A DNA stretch of 64,000 nt from Streptomyces sp. NBC_00683 (GTDB taxonomy: Bacteria > Actinomycetota > Actinomycetes > Streptomycetales > Streptomycetaceae), in contig NZ_CP109013.1 of the NCBI RefSeq assembly GCF_036226745.1, positions 5,394,001 to 5,458,000 of the forward strand, read 5' to 3'. The notes beneath the pieces are model-generated. The model ran no database searches. It worked only from the letters and a program-made list of their open reading frames with translations, and had not been told where the DNA came from. The position numbers were made by a program, and so were the translations under genes. Shown here in pieces: positions 25,073-33,415 of this stretch; within the stretch, counting starts at the first letter, position 1; every line of letters starts with the position of its first letter.

Positions 25073-26272
25073 ATGCAGCGCATGGGCTACGGGGCGGACG
25101 GTACGGGCCTGCCGGAGTACATCGGCGGGTATGCCGTGGAGCGGCAGCTGGGGGCCGGCGGGATGGGCACCGTGTACCTGGCGCGTTCGCGCGGCGGGCG
25201 TGCGGTGGCCGTGAAGGTGGCCCGCTCGGAACTCGCGGCCGACCCGCACTTCCGGGACCGGTTCCGCGCCGAGGTCGCGGCCGCGCGCAGCGTGGGCGGC
25301 TTCCACACGGCCCAGGTGGTGGACGCCGACCCGACGGCTGCGGCGCCCTGGCTTGCCACGGCGTACGTTCCCGGGCCCACGCTCGCCGCGCTGCTCGAGG
25401 CCGAGGGGCCGATGGGTGAGGCGCGGCTGCGGCAGCTGGGCGCCGCGCTCGCCGAGGCGCTGGTGGCGATCCACGGCTGCGGCCTGGTGCACCGTGATCT
25501 GAAGCCCGGGAACATCATCATGGCCGCGGACGGCCCGCGGGTCCTGGACTTCGGTATCGCGCGGGCGCTGGAGTCGACCCGCCTGACGGCCACCGGGATG
25601 GCTTTCGGGACGCCGGGGTTCCTGGCGCCCGAACAGGCGGAGGGGCTGGAAGTCGGTGGCGCCGCCGATGTGTTCGCTCTGGGTGCCGTGCTCGTCGCGG
25701 CGGCGGGCGGCAGCGCGTTCGGGGCGGGTACGCCGATGGGCCTGATGTACCGGTCCGTGCACGCGCCGCCGGATCTGACCGCGGTGCCGGAGGGCCTGCG
25801 GCCGGTCCTGGCGTCGTGTCTGGCCAAGGACCCGGCACAACGGCCCACACCAGGGCGGTTGCTGGACCTGTTCGCCCCGGTGGTCTTGGGCGGCTCCCCG
25901 ACGGTGCCGGTACCCGCGCCGCCGTCCTATGCCCCGTTCAGTGCCGTCCCGCTGCACCAGGCCCCGACCGAACTCGCCCCCGTGGGCGGTGCGTCGGAGG
26001 ACTCCGACCTGGACTTCGTCGCGGTTTCCCCGGAGAGTTCACTTCTGATCGACGCCACAGGCGTCGCGTTCGACTCGGCGGCCGGGGAACTGCAGTTCAC
26101 CTGGACCGAGATCAGCACGGTCGAGTACGCGGCGGAGGGCTCCAAGCACCTCAGGGTCACGGTCCGCCTCCACGGCGGCGCCACCCATGTGTGCCTGATC
26201 GCCGCTCGTAGGCGGGCGCGCCTGCAGGAGTGGCTGGAGGACCTGCCGCTGATCCTGGAGTGCTTCCTCTGA
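25073..26272 (+). CDS. Hanks-type Ser/Thr protein kinase, soluble
   Basis: A 399-residue kinase. Gly-rich loop LGAGGMGTVYLA (about 27-38), Lys48 in VAVKVAR, catalytic loop HRDLKPGN (Asp142), DFG at 159-161, APEQ at 185-188 and the Arg in QRPTPGRLL (about 265). There is no transmembrane segment; after a Pro-rich linker a beta-rich domain of about 90 residues (DLDFVAVSPESSLLIDATG to the end) replaces the usual PASTA sensors. Similar soluble kinases are abundant in Streptomyces. ATG 25073 has GGGGAGG upstream; a second ATG three codons later (25082) is also possible and is the one copied in the chimera at 21274. It phosphorylates unknown targets. Confidence 0.93.
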   Translation: MQRMGYGADGTGLPEYIGGYAVERQLGAGGMGTVYLARSRGGRAVAVKVARSELAADPHFRDRFRAEVAAARSVGGFHTAQVVDADPTAAAPWLATAYVPGPTLAALLEAEGPMGEARLRQLGAALAEALVAIHGCGLVHRDLKPGNIIMAADGPRVLDFGIARALESTRLTATGMAFGTPGFLAPEQAEGLEVGGAADVFALGAVLVAAAGGSAFGAGTPMGLMYRSVHAPPDLTAVPEGLRPVLASCLAKDPAQRPTPGRLLDLFAPVVLGGSPTVPVPAPPSYAPFSAVPLHQAPTELAPVGGASEDSDLDFVAVSPESSLLIDATGVAFDSAAGELQFTWTEISTVEYAAEGSKHLRVTVRLHGGATHVCLIAARRRARLQEWLEDLPLILECFL

Positions 26273-26286
26273 CACCCGTTTCCGGG

Positions 26287-27288
26287 TTACGAGGGCATGC
26301 GGTGCTTCCCGCGCAGTACGTCGACGTAGCTGCGGACATCGCGCTCGGTGGGCAGGCCGGCCGGGGTCTCCTGCTCCGCCAAGGCCTCCTGCTCCGCCGG
26401 GGCGGGTGTGCGGCAAGGGCGGCAGAGACCGTCGGGCAGCGACTCGGCGGGTCCCGGGCGGCCGCATTCGGTGCACTCGACCAGCAGGCGGCGTGCCGGG
26501 GTGTCCGGTGCGGGTGCGGCGTCGGGCAGCCGGGCCGGGATCTTGTCGAGGAGCCGGCGGCGGACGAATCCGACGGGGGAGCCGACCTGCTCCGGGAGCC
26601 CGGAGACGAGCGCCTGGGTGAGGTAGTCGGCGCTCACGCCGCGTACGAACCAGGCTGCGGCCAGGTCTTCCAGGGCGCCGCAGTCGGAGGCGGAGAGCGC
26701 GAGCCGGGGTTCGGTGCGGCCCAGTCGGGCCAGGGCGAGGTGCGCGGGGGAGGGGGCGTCGGCCGGTGCCGGTTCCGGACTCCGCTGAGGGGGTACGGGG
26801 ACGGCGACCGTAGGCTCGCCCGCTTCGACCGGTTCCGCGGTGACCGGGGGAGCCGTGGCGGCCGTCGTCCCGGCTGCCCGGCCGCTCTCGGCGTCGAGGT
26901 GGGCGGCCCACCATTCGTTGTCGCGGGCGGTGCGCGACCAGAAGGTGAGGGTGACCCAGCGGCTCTGCCCGAGGGACTCGACCCGGCACCGTACATGGCG
27001 CAGATGCCCGGCCACCCCCAGGGCGCGCAGGGCGGTGCCGATGGCCATCTGCCCGTACAGGGGAAGGTCCTTGGCCAGCGACTTGATGTCCATGGCCGCA
27101 CCGTCGGGCAGGAGGTCGACGTATCCGGCGATGTACCGCTCGCGCTCCGGCAGCAGGGCGAAATCGGCGGCCCCGGGCGGGCGTTGGCCGGGCGCGGAGC
27201 GCTTGCCGTAGCCGCGGTGGGCTTTCCGGTACGGGCGTGAGGGGCGTGCGGGTGCGCGCAGGGCGGAGTTAGGCTGCTCGGTAGCCAC
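26287..27288 (-). CDS. Putative DNA-binding protein with C-terminal zinc finger
   Basis: A 333-residue protein widespread in Streptomyces. The N-terminal part (FALLPERERYIAGYVDLLPDG, MDIKSLAKDLPLYGQMAIGTALRALGVAGHLRHV) looks like a winged-helix domain that is often annotated MarR-like. A Pro/Ala-rich linker leads to a second helical region and a C-terminal CTECG...CRPCR four-cysteine zinc finger (about 285-305). Start GTG 27288 is chosen because the protein VATEQPNS... begins there and the preceding 33 codons are Arg-rich and atypical. It converges on the kinase gene with 14 bases between. Role unknown; probably a transcription factor. Confidence 0.78.
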   Translation of the reverse strand: MATEQPNSALRAPARPSRPYRKAHRGYGKRSAPGQRPPGAADFALLPERERYIAGYVDLLPDGAAMDIKSLAKDLPLYGQMAIGTALRALGVAGHLRHVRCRVESLGQSRWVTLTFWSRTARDNEWWAAHLDAESGRAAGTTAATAPPVTAEPVEAGEPTVAVPVPPQRSPEPAPADAPSPAHLALARLGRTEPRLALSASDCGALEDLAAAWFVRGVSADYLTQALVSGLPEQVGSPVGFVRRRLLDKIPARLPDAAPAPDTPARRLLVECTECGRPGPAESLPDGLCRPCRTPAPAEQEALAEQETPAGLPTERDVRSYVDVLRGKHRMPS

Positions 27289-27502
27289 GAGATCGCTCTT
27301 TTCGATCTTGGGGTGAGACCCCGGCCTGGTGCGACCAACACCGCGTCGGGGTCGTTCAGTTGTGGGAACCGTAAGCAGGCGCGACACTCCGCCGCAAGTC
27401 GGTCACGATTAGTCATACTTGCTGGCCGTGACGGGTCGGGGAGGGTGGGGAGGTTCTTCCCCACCCTTCTTTTACCCACCGGGTGAAAGGCACCGCTCGA
27501 AT

Positions 27503-27530
27503 CCCGGCCCCCGGATCCCGGCCCCCGGAT
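27503..27530. repeat. Two tandem copies of a 14-base unit CCCGGCCCCCGGAT
   Basis: Direct tandem repeat in the intergenic region before the zinc-finger gene; a second tandem pair (13-base CGGATGCGGGGAT, 27653-27678) touches the NlpC stop codon. Confidence 0.8.
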
Positions 27531-27584
27531 CCCGAAGCTTGAGCGCCGGGCCGGGACCTCTCTCCGTACCCTCGAAAGAGCGAA

Positions 27585-27643
27585 CCGACCCGGCCCGGAG
27601 CTCGGATCCCGGGTCTCGGGATCCGAGCCTCGGACCGGGTCGG
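27585..27643 (-). terminator. Long nested hairpin terminator after the NlpC/P60 gene
   Basis: Inner stem CTCGGATCCCG / CGGGATCCGAG (27601-27611 with 27617-27627, loop GGTCT) is perfect for 11 bases, and an outer stem CCGACCCGG / CCGGGTCGG (27585-27593 with 27635-27643) extends it. It starts 35 bases past the NlpC stop. Confidence 0.75.
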
Positions 27644-27677
27644 TACGGCGATCGGATGCGGGGATCGGATGCGGGGA

Positions 27678-28703
27678 TCAGATCCGGACCGCGGCCTGGT
27701 AGCTGCCGATGGTGCTCATCGATTCGTAGCGGACGTAGGCGCCCGGGTACGGGGCGTGCAGCACGGTGTTGTTGCCCGCGTAGAGGCCCACGTGCGAGGT
27801 GTTGCTGAAGAAGACCAGGTCGCCCGGCTTCAGTTGGCTGCGCGCGATGTGGGTGCCCCTGTTGATCTGGGTGAACGTGGTGCGGGTGATCTCGACACCG
27901 GCCTGGGCGTAGGCCCACTGGGTCAGACCCGAGCAGTCGAACGAGTTGGGGCCCGTGGCCGTGCGGACGTACGGCATGCCCACGCGCGTGTCGGCGGCCC
28001 GGAGGGCGGCGGCGCCGAGGGCGGACGCGGGGACCTCGTTGCCGAGATCGACACGGTCGCCGGCGGCGCGGCTGGCGCGCTGCTCCCCCTCGGCCATCTT
28101 GGCGCGATCGGCGGCGGTCAGGGTGTTCAGCAGGCGCTGGGCCTCGCCGAGCTTGCTCTGGAACTTCTGCTTGTTCCTGCCGAGCGACTCGCGCACGTCG
28201 GCGAGGGTGCCGAGCTTCTCCTGCGCCTCCTTGCGCTGCTGCGCGAGGGTCCGCTGCTTGGCCTTGATCTTCTGGAGCGACTCGGCCTGCTTGGCCGTCA
28301 ACTGGTCCAGCGCCGAGGCCTGGTCGAGGAAGCTGTCCGGGTCCGAGGCGAGGAAGAGCTGCACCGAGGGATCGATCCCACCGGACCGGTACTGCGCGGT
28401 GGCGATCGAACCGAGTTCGCGCCGAAGGGTGTTGAGGTCGGCCTGCTCGCGGGCGACCTTGTCCTGGATCGCGTCGACCTGCTTCTTGAGCTTGTCCTGC
28501 TGTTCCTTGGCCCCGTTGTACTTCTCGGTGGCGGCCTCGGCCTCGTGGTAGAGCTTGTCGACCTTCGCCTTGACCTCGCTCTTGGTCGGCTTGGGGTCGG
28601 CGTGAGCTGCCTGGGAAGTCAGTGCGACGGCAGCGGCGGCGGTCGCGGTGAGCACGGTCACGCGGGTGCGGCTCGGCTGCTTGGGACGACGGTGGGACGC
28701 CAC
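27678..28703 (-). CDS. Secreted NlpC/P60 peptidoglycan hydrolase with coiled coil
   Basis: A 341-residue exported hydrolase. Residues 1-36 form a signal peptide (TRVTVLTATAAAAVALTSQAAHA). Residues 40-210 are a long coiled coil, as in RipA and SagB-type hydrolases (VDKLYHEAEAATEKYNGAKEQ onward). The NlpC/P60 domain (about 228-341) has the catalytic Cys in FDCSGLTQWAY, the His in SHVGLYAG and a polar third residue in TVLHAPYPG. It cleaves gamma-D-Glu to diamino acid bonds in peptidoglycan. GTG 28703 is chosen because AAGGAG lies nine bases upstream and the basic n-region starts there. The gene has a roughly 130-base leader with a nested hairpin. Confidence 0.93.
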   Translation of the reverse strand: MASHRRPKQPSRTRVTVLTATAAAAVALTSQAAHADPKPTKSEVKAKVDKLYHEAEAATEKYNGAKEQQDKLKKQVDAIQDKVAREQADLNTLRRELGSIATAQYRSGGIDPSVQLFLASDPDSFLDQASALDQLTAKQAESLQKIKAKQRTLAQQRKEAQEKLGTLADVRESLGRNKQKFQSKLGEAQRLLNTLTAADRAKMAEGEQRASRAAGDRVDLGNEVPASALGAAALRAADTRVGMPYVRTATGPNSFDCSGLTQWAYAQAGVEITRTTFTQINRGTHIARSQLKPGDLVFFSNTSHVGLYAGNNTVLHAPYPGAYVRYESMSTIGSYQAAVRI

Positions 28704-28788
28704 GAAGGCGACTCCTTCCTCCTCGAGCCGTACCGGGCTGTGGGGGCGGTGAATCCCCGGCTCCGTGCACGTCACGGACTCGACGGTG

Positions 28789-28829
28789 TCTTCGCTGTCA
28801 CCCCGGATGGGTGATCAATCGTGCGAAGA
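28789..28829 (-). promoter_or_regulatory. Nested hairpin in NlpC/P60 leader
   Basis: On the minus strand TCTTCGC and GCGAAGA (28823-28829 with 28789-28795) enclose TCACCC / GGGTGA arms (28809-28814 with 28798-28803). The structure lies at the very start of the presumed transcript. Leaders of cell-wall hydrolase genes in Streptomyces often carry c-di-AMP riboswitches, but I cannot match that consensus here. Confidence 0.5.
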
Positions 28830-28840
28830 TCCGAAGCTCG

Positions 28841-28870
28841 ACCCTAGTGAACATCTTGTGCCCAGTTCAA
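28841..28870 (-). promoter_or_regulatory. SigA-like promoter of the NlpC/P60 gene
   Basis: Minus strand TTGAAC (28865-28870), 18 bases, TAGGGT (28841-28846); transcription would start near 28834, some 131 bases before the GTG. Confidence 0.55.
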
Positions 28871-29215
28871 TCAGAAGCGGAGGAATATCGACACACGAGG
28901 AACATCCTTTACCCACATCACACGGTGCGTAACGCGGAATTGACGGTCCGTTCTGAAGCGCGTGAGGTACCCGTTGCCGCGCTGATCGCTGGTCGACAGC
29001 GGCTCAGGACGCGCAGTGTCAGTTCTGGTTCACGGGCCGGACCGCTGCCGGATCGCAGTGGTCCGGGCAGGCCGGCCCCAGGACGGCGTACCGCCCACCT
29101 TGAACCCCTGGGCCCCGCACCCGTACGGGTCGGCCGATCGCATGGGCGGGCAGTGGTTCCCGCGTCCGCTCGAAGTGCTCCCGCTCATCGAAGTGCTCTC
29201 GGCCATCGGGTCACG
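28871..29215. other. Intergenic stretch between NlpC/P60 and histidine kinase genes
   Basis: AT-richer near 28871-28950 (upstream region of the NlpC promoter); the rest shows no ORF with convincing coding bias and no clear terminator for the histidine kinase gene that ends at 29216. Confidence 0.5.
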
Positions 29216-30370
29216 CTAAGGGCTGATCCGATGGCTGTCCTGAGGCAAGGGGCCTTGCGTACCGGGCAGTCGGACCGTGACGTGGAGACCGCCCGCGGGG
29301 CGGGGGACGAGTTCGAGGGTCCCGTCGTGCGCGCGGACGATGCTCTGCACGATGGCCAGCCCGAGGCCGACGCCGGCGTGCTCGTCGGTGCGTACGCGTT
29401 CCGTGCCGCGCTGGAAGGGTTCGGTGAGGGTCGGTACCAGCTCCGGCGGGATCCGACGGCCCGTGTTCTCGACCCGCAGCACGCTCATGTCGCCGCGCGT
29501 CTCGGTGTGGACCGTCACGGTGCCGCCGGAGGGGACGTTGTCGGACGGGACGTTGTGGACGACGGCGTTCTGGACGAGGTTCGTCACCATCCGCAGAAGC
29601 AGCTCCGCGGAACCGCTGGTCGGGGCCGCCCCGCCGGTGACGTCGAGTGTGATCCGGCGCCGTTCGGCGAGGGGGAGCAGTGTCTCGGCGGCTTCCTCGG
29701 CGACGAGGGAGAGGTCGACGCTCTCGCGGGTGAAGTTCCCGCGGTCGCCGCGGCCGAGCAGCAGGAGGGCCTCGGTGAGGTCGATCGCCCGCGTATTGAC
29801 AGCGTGCAGGCGTTCGACGAGTTCGTCCCGGTCCCGCGTGGGGTCCTTGCGGGCGACATCGAGGAGCGTCCGCGAGATCGCCAGCGGGGTGCGCAGTTCG
29901 TGGGAGGCGTTCGCGGCGAACCTCTGGTGCTCGGCGACGTGGGACTCGAGTTGCTCGAGCATCGAGTCGAACACGTCGGAGAGTTCCCGGAACTCGTCCT
30001 GCCGGCCCTTCAAACGGATCCGGTGGGACAGCGACCCCTTCCCGGCCACCCGTGCCGCATCAGTGATCTGGGTGAGCGGCGCGAGCATCCGGCCGGCGAG
30101 GATCCAGCCCCCCAACAGGCCGAGTACCAGCAGGAACACCAGCACCGCGGCTGCCCTCGGAGCGAACACGCGCAGCAGGTTGGAACGGACGGGAAAAACC
30201 CCACCGGTGGGGGTACCGGTGGAACCGGGGACGATGAGCGCCTGCTCGGGTACGTAACGCAGGAGGAACACCCACACCGCGGCGAGCAGCAGGGCGCCGG
30301 CAATCATGAGGAACGCGGCGTAGCTGAGCGTGAGCTTGAGGCGCACACTCGGACCGGGCGCCCTATCCAC
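29216..30370 (-). CDS. Two-component sensor histidine kinase
   Basis: A 384-residue membrane kinase. Two membrane helices (about 13-37 and 73-93) flank a short external loop of about 35 residues with a Pro/Gly-rich sequence, followed by HAMP (95-145), HisKA with the phospho-His157 in ANASHELRTPLA, and HATPase_c (N-box NLVQNAVVHN, G-boxes GVGLGLAIV). GTG 30370 has GGAGGA upstream and overlaps the response regulator gene by eight bases; the frame extends upstream but is antisense-like there. The small sensor loop suggests sensing within or close to the membrane. Partner: the regulator at 30363. Confidence 0.93.
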   Translation of the reverse strand: MDRAPGPSVRLKLTLSYAAFLMIAGALLLAAVWVFLLRYVPEQALIVPGSTGTPTGGVFPVRSNLLRVFAPRAAAVLVFLLVLGLLGGWILAGRMLAPLTQITDAARVAGKGSLSHRIRLKGRQDEFRELSDVFDSMLEQLESHVAEHQRFAANASHELRTPLAISRTLLDVARKDPTRDRDELVERLHAVNTRAIDLTEALLLLGRGDRGNFTRESVDLSLVAEEAAETLLPLAERRRITLDVTGGAAPTSGSAELLLRMVTNLVQNAVVHNVPSDNVPSGGTVTVHTETRGDMSVLRVENTGRRIPPELVPTLTEPFQRGTERVRTDEHAGVGLGLAIVQSIVRAHDGTLELVPRPAGGLHVTVRLPGTQGPLPQDSHRISP

Positions 30371-31058
30371 GGTCTCCTCCCGCGTGCACGGCCCCCGGCT
30401 GGATGTCGATGCGGTAGCCGACGCCGGGCACCGTGGCGATGACCCATGGTTCGCCGAGCCGTTTGCGCAGTGCGGAGACGGTGATGCGCACGGCGTTGGT
30501 GAGGGGGTCGGCGTTCTCGTCCCAGGCCCGTTCCAGCAGCTCCTCGGCGCTGACGACCCCGCCCTCGGCGGCGACGAGGACTTCCAGAACGGCGAACTGC
30601 TTGCGGGTGAGCGCGACGTAGCGTCCGTCGCGGAAGACCTCCCGGCGGAAGGGATCGAGCCGCAGGCCCGCGATCTCGCGGACCGGGGGCCGGGCGTACG
30701 CACGCCTGCGGTCGAGTGCGCGCAGCCGCATCACCAGTTCCCGCAGCTCGAACGGCTTGGTGAGGTAGTCGTCGGCGCCGAGCGCGAACCCGGAGGCCTT
30801 GTCGTCGATCCGGTCGGCAGCGGTGAGCATGAGGATCGGGATGCCGCTGCCGGACGCGACGATGCGCCGCGCGACCTCGTCGCCGGAGGGGCCGGGGATG
30901 TCGCGGTCGAGGACCGCGAGGTCGTAGGAGTTGACCCTGAGCAGTTCCAGGGCGGTATCGCCGTCGCCGGCGATGTCGGCGGCGATCGCCTCCAGCCGCA
31001 GGCCGTCACGGACGGCTTCGGCCAGGTAGGGCTCGTCCTCCACGATCAGTACGCGCAT
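30363..31058 (-). CDS. OmpR-type response regulator
   Basis: A 231-residue regulator. Receiver domain: acidic pocket VEDEP, phospho-acceptor Asp51 in LAVLDRDIPG, LTAAD and Lys in YLTKPF. The winged-helix Trans_reg_C domain covers about 128-222 (YVALTRKQFAVLEVLV, ENADPLTNAVRITVSALRKRL). It is cotranscribed with, and overlaps, the histidine kinase gene, and lies 68 bases after the VanZ gene on the same strand. Target genes unknown; the VanZ gene is the nearest candidate. Confidence 0.94.
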   Translation of the reverse strand: MRVLIVEDEPYLAEAVRDGLRLEAIAADIAGDGDTALELLRVNSYDLAVLDRDIPGPSGDEVARRIVASGSGIPILMLTAADRIDDKASGFALGADDYLTKPFELRELVMRLRALDRRRAYARPPVREIAGLRLDPFRREVFRDGRYVALTRKQFAVLEVLVAAEGGVVSAEELLERAWDENADPLTNAVRITVSALRKRLGEPWVIATVPGVGYRIDIQPGAVHAGGDRG

Positions 31059-31126
31059 GTCCGAAGCCTAAGCAGCAGACCGTGTCGCCGACGTATGCGA
31101 AGTCGCGCGCCCACCGGCCGCACGAC

Positions 31127-31831
31127 TCAGCCCGCCGGAACCGGCTCGGGGCGCGGCCGGTCCGACGGCGCCTGCGCCCTGGTACGCCACCAGCGGCGCG
31201 ATGCCAGCCCGGCCAGTACGGCGCCGGCGGCGTTGACCAGGACGTCGTCCACGGAGGACACCCGGTCCAGGTCCAGGACGTACTGCGCGGTCTCGACCAG
31301 GACCGAGCAGCCCGCCCCGAGGGCCAGGATCCGCGGCAGGGACGCCAGTGCCGCGAACCGCATCGGGGCGAAGAACCCCAGCGACGCGAAGACCAGCAGG
31401 TTGCCGACGATCCCGAGCGGCCCCATCGTGACCAGGTCCCGCAGCGGAACCAGGCTCACCCGGGCAGGGACGATGCCGGCCCCGCCGCCCGGCATCATGG
31501 TCAGCCAGAGGAACGGCACCGTCCCGTGGACCATGCCCACCTCGGCCACCGACATCCGCCACGCCGACGTGACACCGCCGGCACGCCGAAGACGCGCCAG
31601 AACCCACACCACCAGCACGGCCAACGGCAGCGTGACCAGGGTCATGAGCACCACACCGTTGAACGTGTCCCAGCAGCCGTGCCACCGCCCGGCCACGCAC
31701 CTCGGGGCGGCCATCAGCAGCGGCCCCCGAATGACGAACAACGCGCTCGCCGTGCCGAGGATCGCCAGGCAGAGGAACACGACCCTGCGCGTGCGGCGGG
31801 GCGGTGCTGACAGGGGTGCGTTGTGGACCAT
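31127..31831 (-). CDS. VanZ family membrane protein
   Basis: A 234-residue membrane protein with about five helices. The VanZ core is visible: NLLVFASLGFFAPM, then SVLVETAQYVLDLDRVSSVDDVLVNAAGAVLAG, which carries the family's conserved E-x-x-Q and S-x-D-D-x-x-x-N residues. VanZ proteins give low-level teicoplanin or lipoglycopeptide tolerance, mechanism unknown. ATG 31831 is taken as start, although no ribosome site is seen before it; the longer frame to 32158 runs across the poly-C promoter region. It lies directly upstream of the response regulator/histidine kinase pair. Confidence 0.9.
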   Translation of the reverse strand: MVHNAPLSAPPRRTRRVVFLCLAILGTASALFVIRGPLLMAAPRCVAGRWHGCWDTFNGVVLMTLVTLPLAVLVVWVLARLRRAGGVTSAWRMSVAEVGMVHGTVPFLWLTMMPGGGAGIVPARVSLVPLRDLVTMGPLGIVGNLLVFASLGFFAPMRFAALASLPRILALGAGCSVLVETAQYVLDLDRVSSVDDVLVNAAGAVLAGLASRRWWRTRAQAPSDRPRPEPVPAG

Positions 31832-31962
31832 GCAGCCATTGAAGAGGGAGGCCTGTTGCCACGGCGTATGCGATTTTCGATATGCCCGCGATACACGGAG
31901 CCCCTGGCACCCAGGAAATGGCGGCAGCCGGGCCCGCAGATCACCCCACCCGTGCTCACCCG

Positions 31963-31972
31963 CCCCCCCCCC
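31963..31972. repeat. Homopolymer tract of ten C between vanZ and the YcxB-like gene
   Basis: An uninterrupted C10 run in the shared divergent promoter region of the genes starting at 31831 and 32018. Such tracts are slippage-prone, or may be a sequencing length error. Confidence 0.8.
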
Positions 31973-32017
31973 ACCACAAGCACACCGGCGACGGGGCAAC
32001 CCATAAGATCCCCGCTC

Positions 32018-32569
32018 ATGGACATCACGGGTGGGGATCTTTCGCAGCAGGACACGGAGCGCGTCACGGTCGCGGAGTTCGTCTACCGGCCCACGGCTGC
32101 GGACTTCGAGGAGGCGCTCCGTGCGCGAGCCCGCCGGACACCGGCGGGCCGGGCCCAAGCACTGCTGGCCCCGCTGGTGGCGGCTGCGACCGTGGTCGTC
32201 TACGCCACGCTCCGCGATGCCTCGCTGCCCGTGTGGATCATCTCGATGGTGCTCTCCGTGGGAATCGCGTACTGGGGCACCGTACGAGGGCTCCGCACCA
32301 TGGCACGCCGGATGTTCAGCATCGTGGAGCCGTACGGGGAGTGCCGCATGGTGGCCGACGACCGCGGTGCGGTGAGCACAGGCGAGCGGGTGTCCTTCAC
32401 CGCCGAATGGACGGTGTTCAGGCAGTACCTCGAGACCCCCGACCTCTTCGTTCTGCTGGGCGGCGACCGCGCGGCAGGAATCGCGGTGACGCCCAAGCGG
32501 GGGGCGCAGGACCCCACGGACGTCGACCGGCTCAGGGCGATCCTGGACCGGAACCTGAAGCGGCTCTAG
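32018..32569 (+). CDS. YcxB-like membrane protein
   Basis: A 183-residue protein with two adjacent membrane helices (about 50-65 and 70-90) and a C-terminal soluble part where EWTVFRQYLETPDLFVLLGG matches the YcxB/YcxB-like signature that follows the second helix. Function unknown. The ATG at 32018 begins the acidic N-terminus; the upstream frame passes through the C10 tract and is not coding. Divergent from VanZ. Confidence 0.82.
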   Translation: MDITGGDLSQQDTERVTVAEFVYRPTAADFEEALRARARRTPAGRAQALLAPLVAAATVVVYATLRDASLPVWIISMVLSVGIAYWGTVRGLRTMARRMFSIVEPYGECRMVADDRGAVSTGERVSFTAEWTVFRQYLETPDLFVLLGGDRAAGIAVTPKRGAQDPTDVDRLRAILDRNLKRL

Positions 32570-32768
32570 ATTCCGCGCACAGTCGGATCGCCGTCACGGT
32601 GACGCACCTTGTGGGCGAGGAGGCCGCCCCTAGCGGGTGATCCTTCCGGTGGACGGAGAACGGCTGGGGGCAACGTGCGCAGGAGGGCGCCTGCACCAGA
32701 TACAGGCGCGGCCTGCGGACTGGTCCCACGTCAACGTCCCGGGAGCGGGCAATGCCCAGGCTGGGGGA
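32570..32768. other. Intergenic stretch with small hairpin
   Basis: CGTCAC-G-GTGACG (32592-32604) is a small inverted repeat just after the YcxB-like gene; otherwise no gene is supported. Together with 32769-32943 the gene-free region spans about 370 bases unless the short ORF at 32769-32951 is real. Confidence 0.5.
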
Positions 32769-32951
32769 TCACCACGGCCGGGCCTCGAGCCGATCGCGTC
32801 CGTAGACCGGGTACCGGGTAGGCAGACCGGTGTCGTCCGTTTCCGGAGCATGAATCCGACGGCCAGCGGCGCCGATTCGCGCGAAGTGTCGCAACGCTGC
32901 GCCGGGCTCCCGGACGGGTAGGGGGGCCTTCTTGCGATTCTGGTTAGTCAT
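32769..32951 (-). CDS. Possible small protein downstream of DUF6415 gene
   Basis: A 60-codon ORF (MTNQNRKKAPLPVREPGAAL...) whose ATG overlaps the end of the DUF6415 gene. Coupled starts like this are typical of real genes, but codon bias is only moderate and I recognise no family. Confidence 0.35.
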   Translation of the reverse strand: MTNQNRKKAPLPVREPGAALRHFARIGAAGRRIHAPETDDTGLPTRYPVYGRDRLEARPW

Positions 32952-33336
32952 TGGGCTCCTCCGCAGGATGACTCTCTCGGTAGAGAGCGACGAAGCGTTT
33001 GGTCAGGCGGGCGAGGTCACGTACGTATTCGAAGGCCGTGAACTGAGGCGTCTCGGCATCGGGGCGGGCGTTCAACTCCAACAGGCGGTGGGCGGTCCGG
33101 AGCATCTGCTGTCCCTCTAGTGCCCCGGCAAACCCGGGGTCCTCGGTGAGGAACAGGTTCAGCGCACCGCGCAACCGGCCAGCCAAACGGTCGATGTCCT
33201 CCCGAGCAGGCATGCACAGCGTGATGGCCAGTGCCTCGTCCACGGAGTCACTGATCCCCGTCAGGTCGATTGGTGAGGCCTCAGACACGACGACGGGGTC
33301 ACGGCCGAGCCCATGGCTCTCTGTCACGGAGGTCAT
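32944..33336 (-). CDS. DUF6415 family protein
   Basis: A 130-residue helical protein: DEALAITLCMPAREDIDRLAGRLRGALNLFL, ALEGQQMLRTAHRLLELNARP and YVRDLARLTKRFVALYRE. This matches the DUF6415 (natural-product biosynthesis-associated) proteins of Streptomyces, which usually sit beside an HTH/TPR regulator; the divergent regulator remnant at 33416 fits. ATG 33336 has GAGGAG upstream. Role unknown. Confidence 0.8.
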   Translation of the reverse strand: MTSVTESHGLGRDPVVVSEASPIDLTGISDSVDEALAITLCMPAREDIDRLAGRLRGALNLFLTEDPGFAGALEGQQMLRTAHRLLELNARPDAETPQFTAFEYVRDLARLTKRFVALYRESHPAEEPND

Positions 33337-33415
33337 CACGTGCTCCTCTCTTGGCCGCTTTTGATTGCGGTGTGTGAAGAGCTAACTGCGGGACGTGTAT
33401 GTCCGGGAGTTGGCA

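Noticed and set aside
27472..28770. 432-codon alternative frame over the NlpC/P60 gene
   Set aside because: Arg/Gly-rich with no motif; the other minus frame has signal peptide, coiled coil and FDCSGL.
28704..28835. c-di-AMP riboswitch call for the NlpC leader
   Set aside because: The gene type and long leader fit, but I could not match the conserved core by eye, so only a structured leader is reported.
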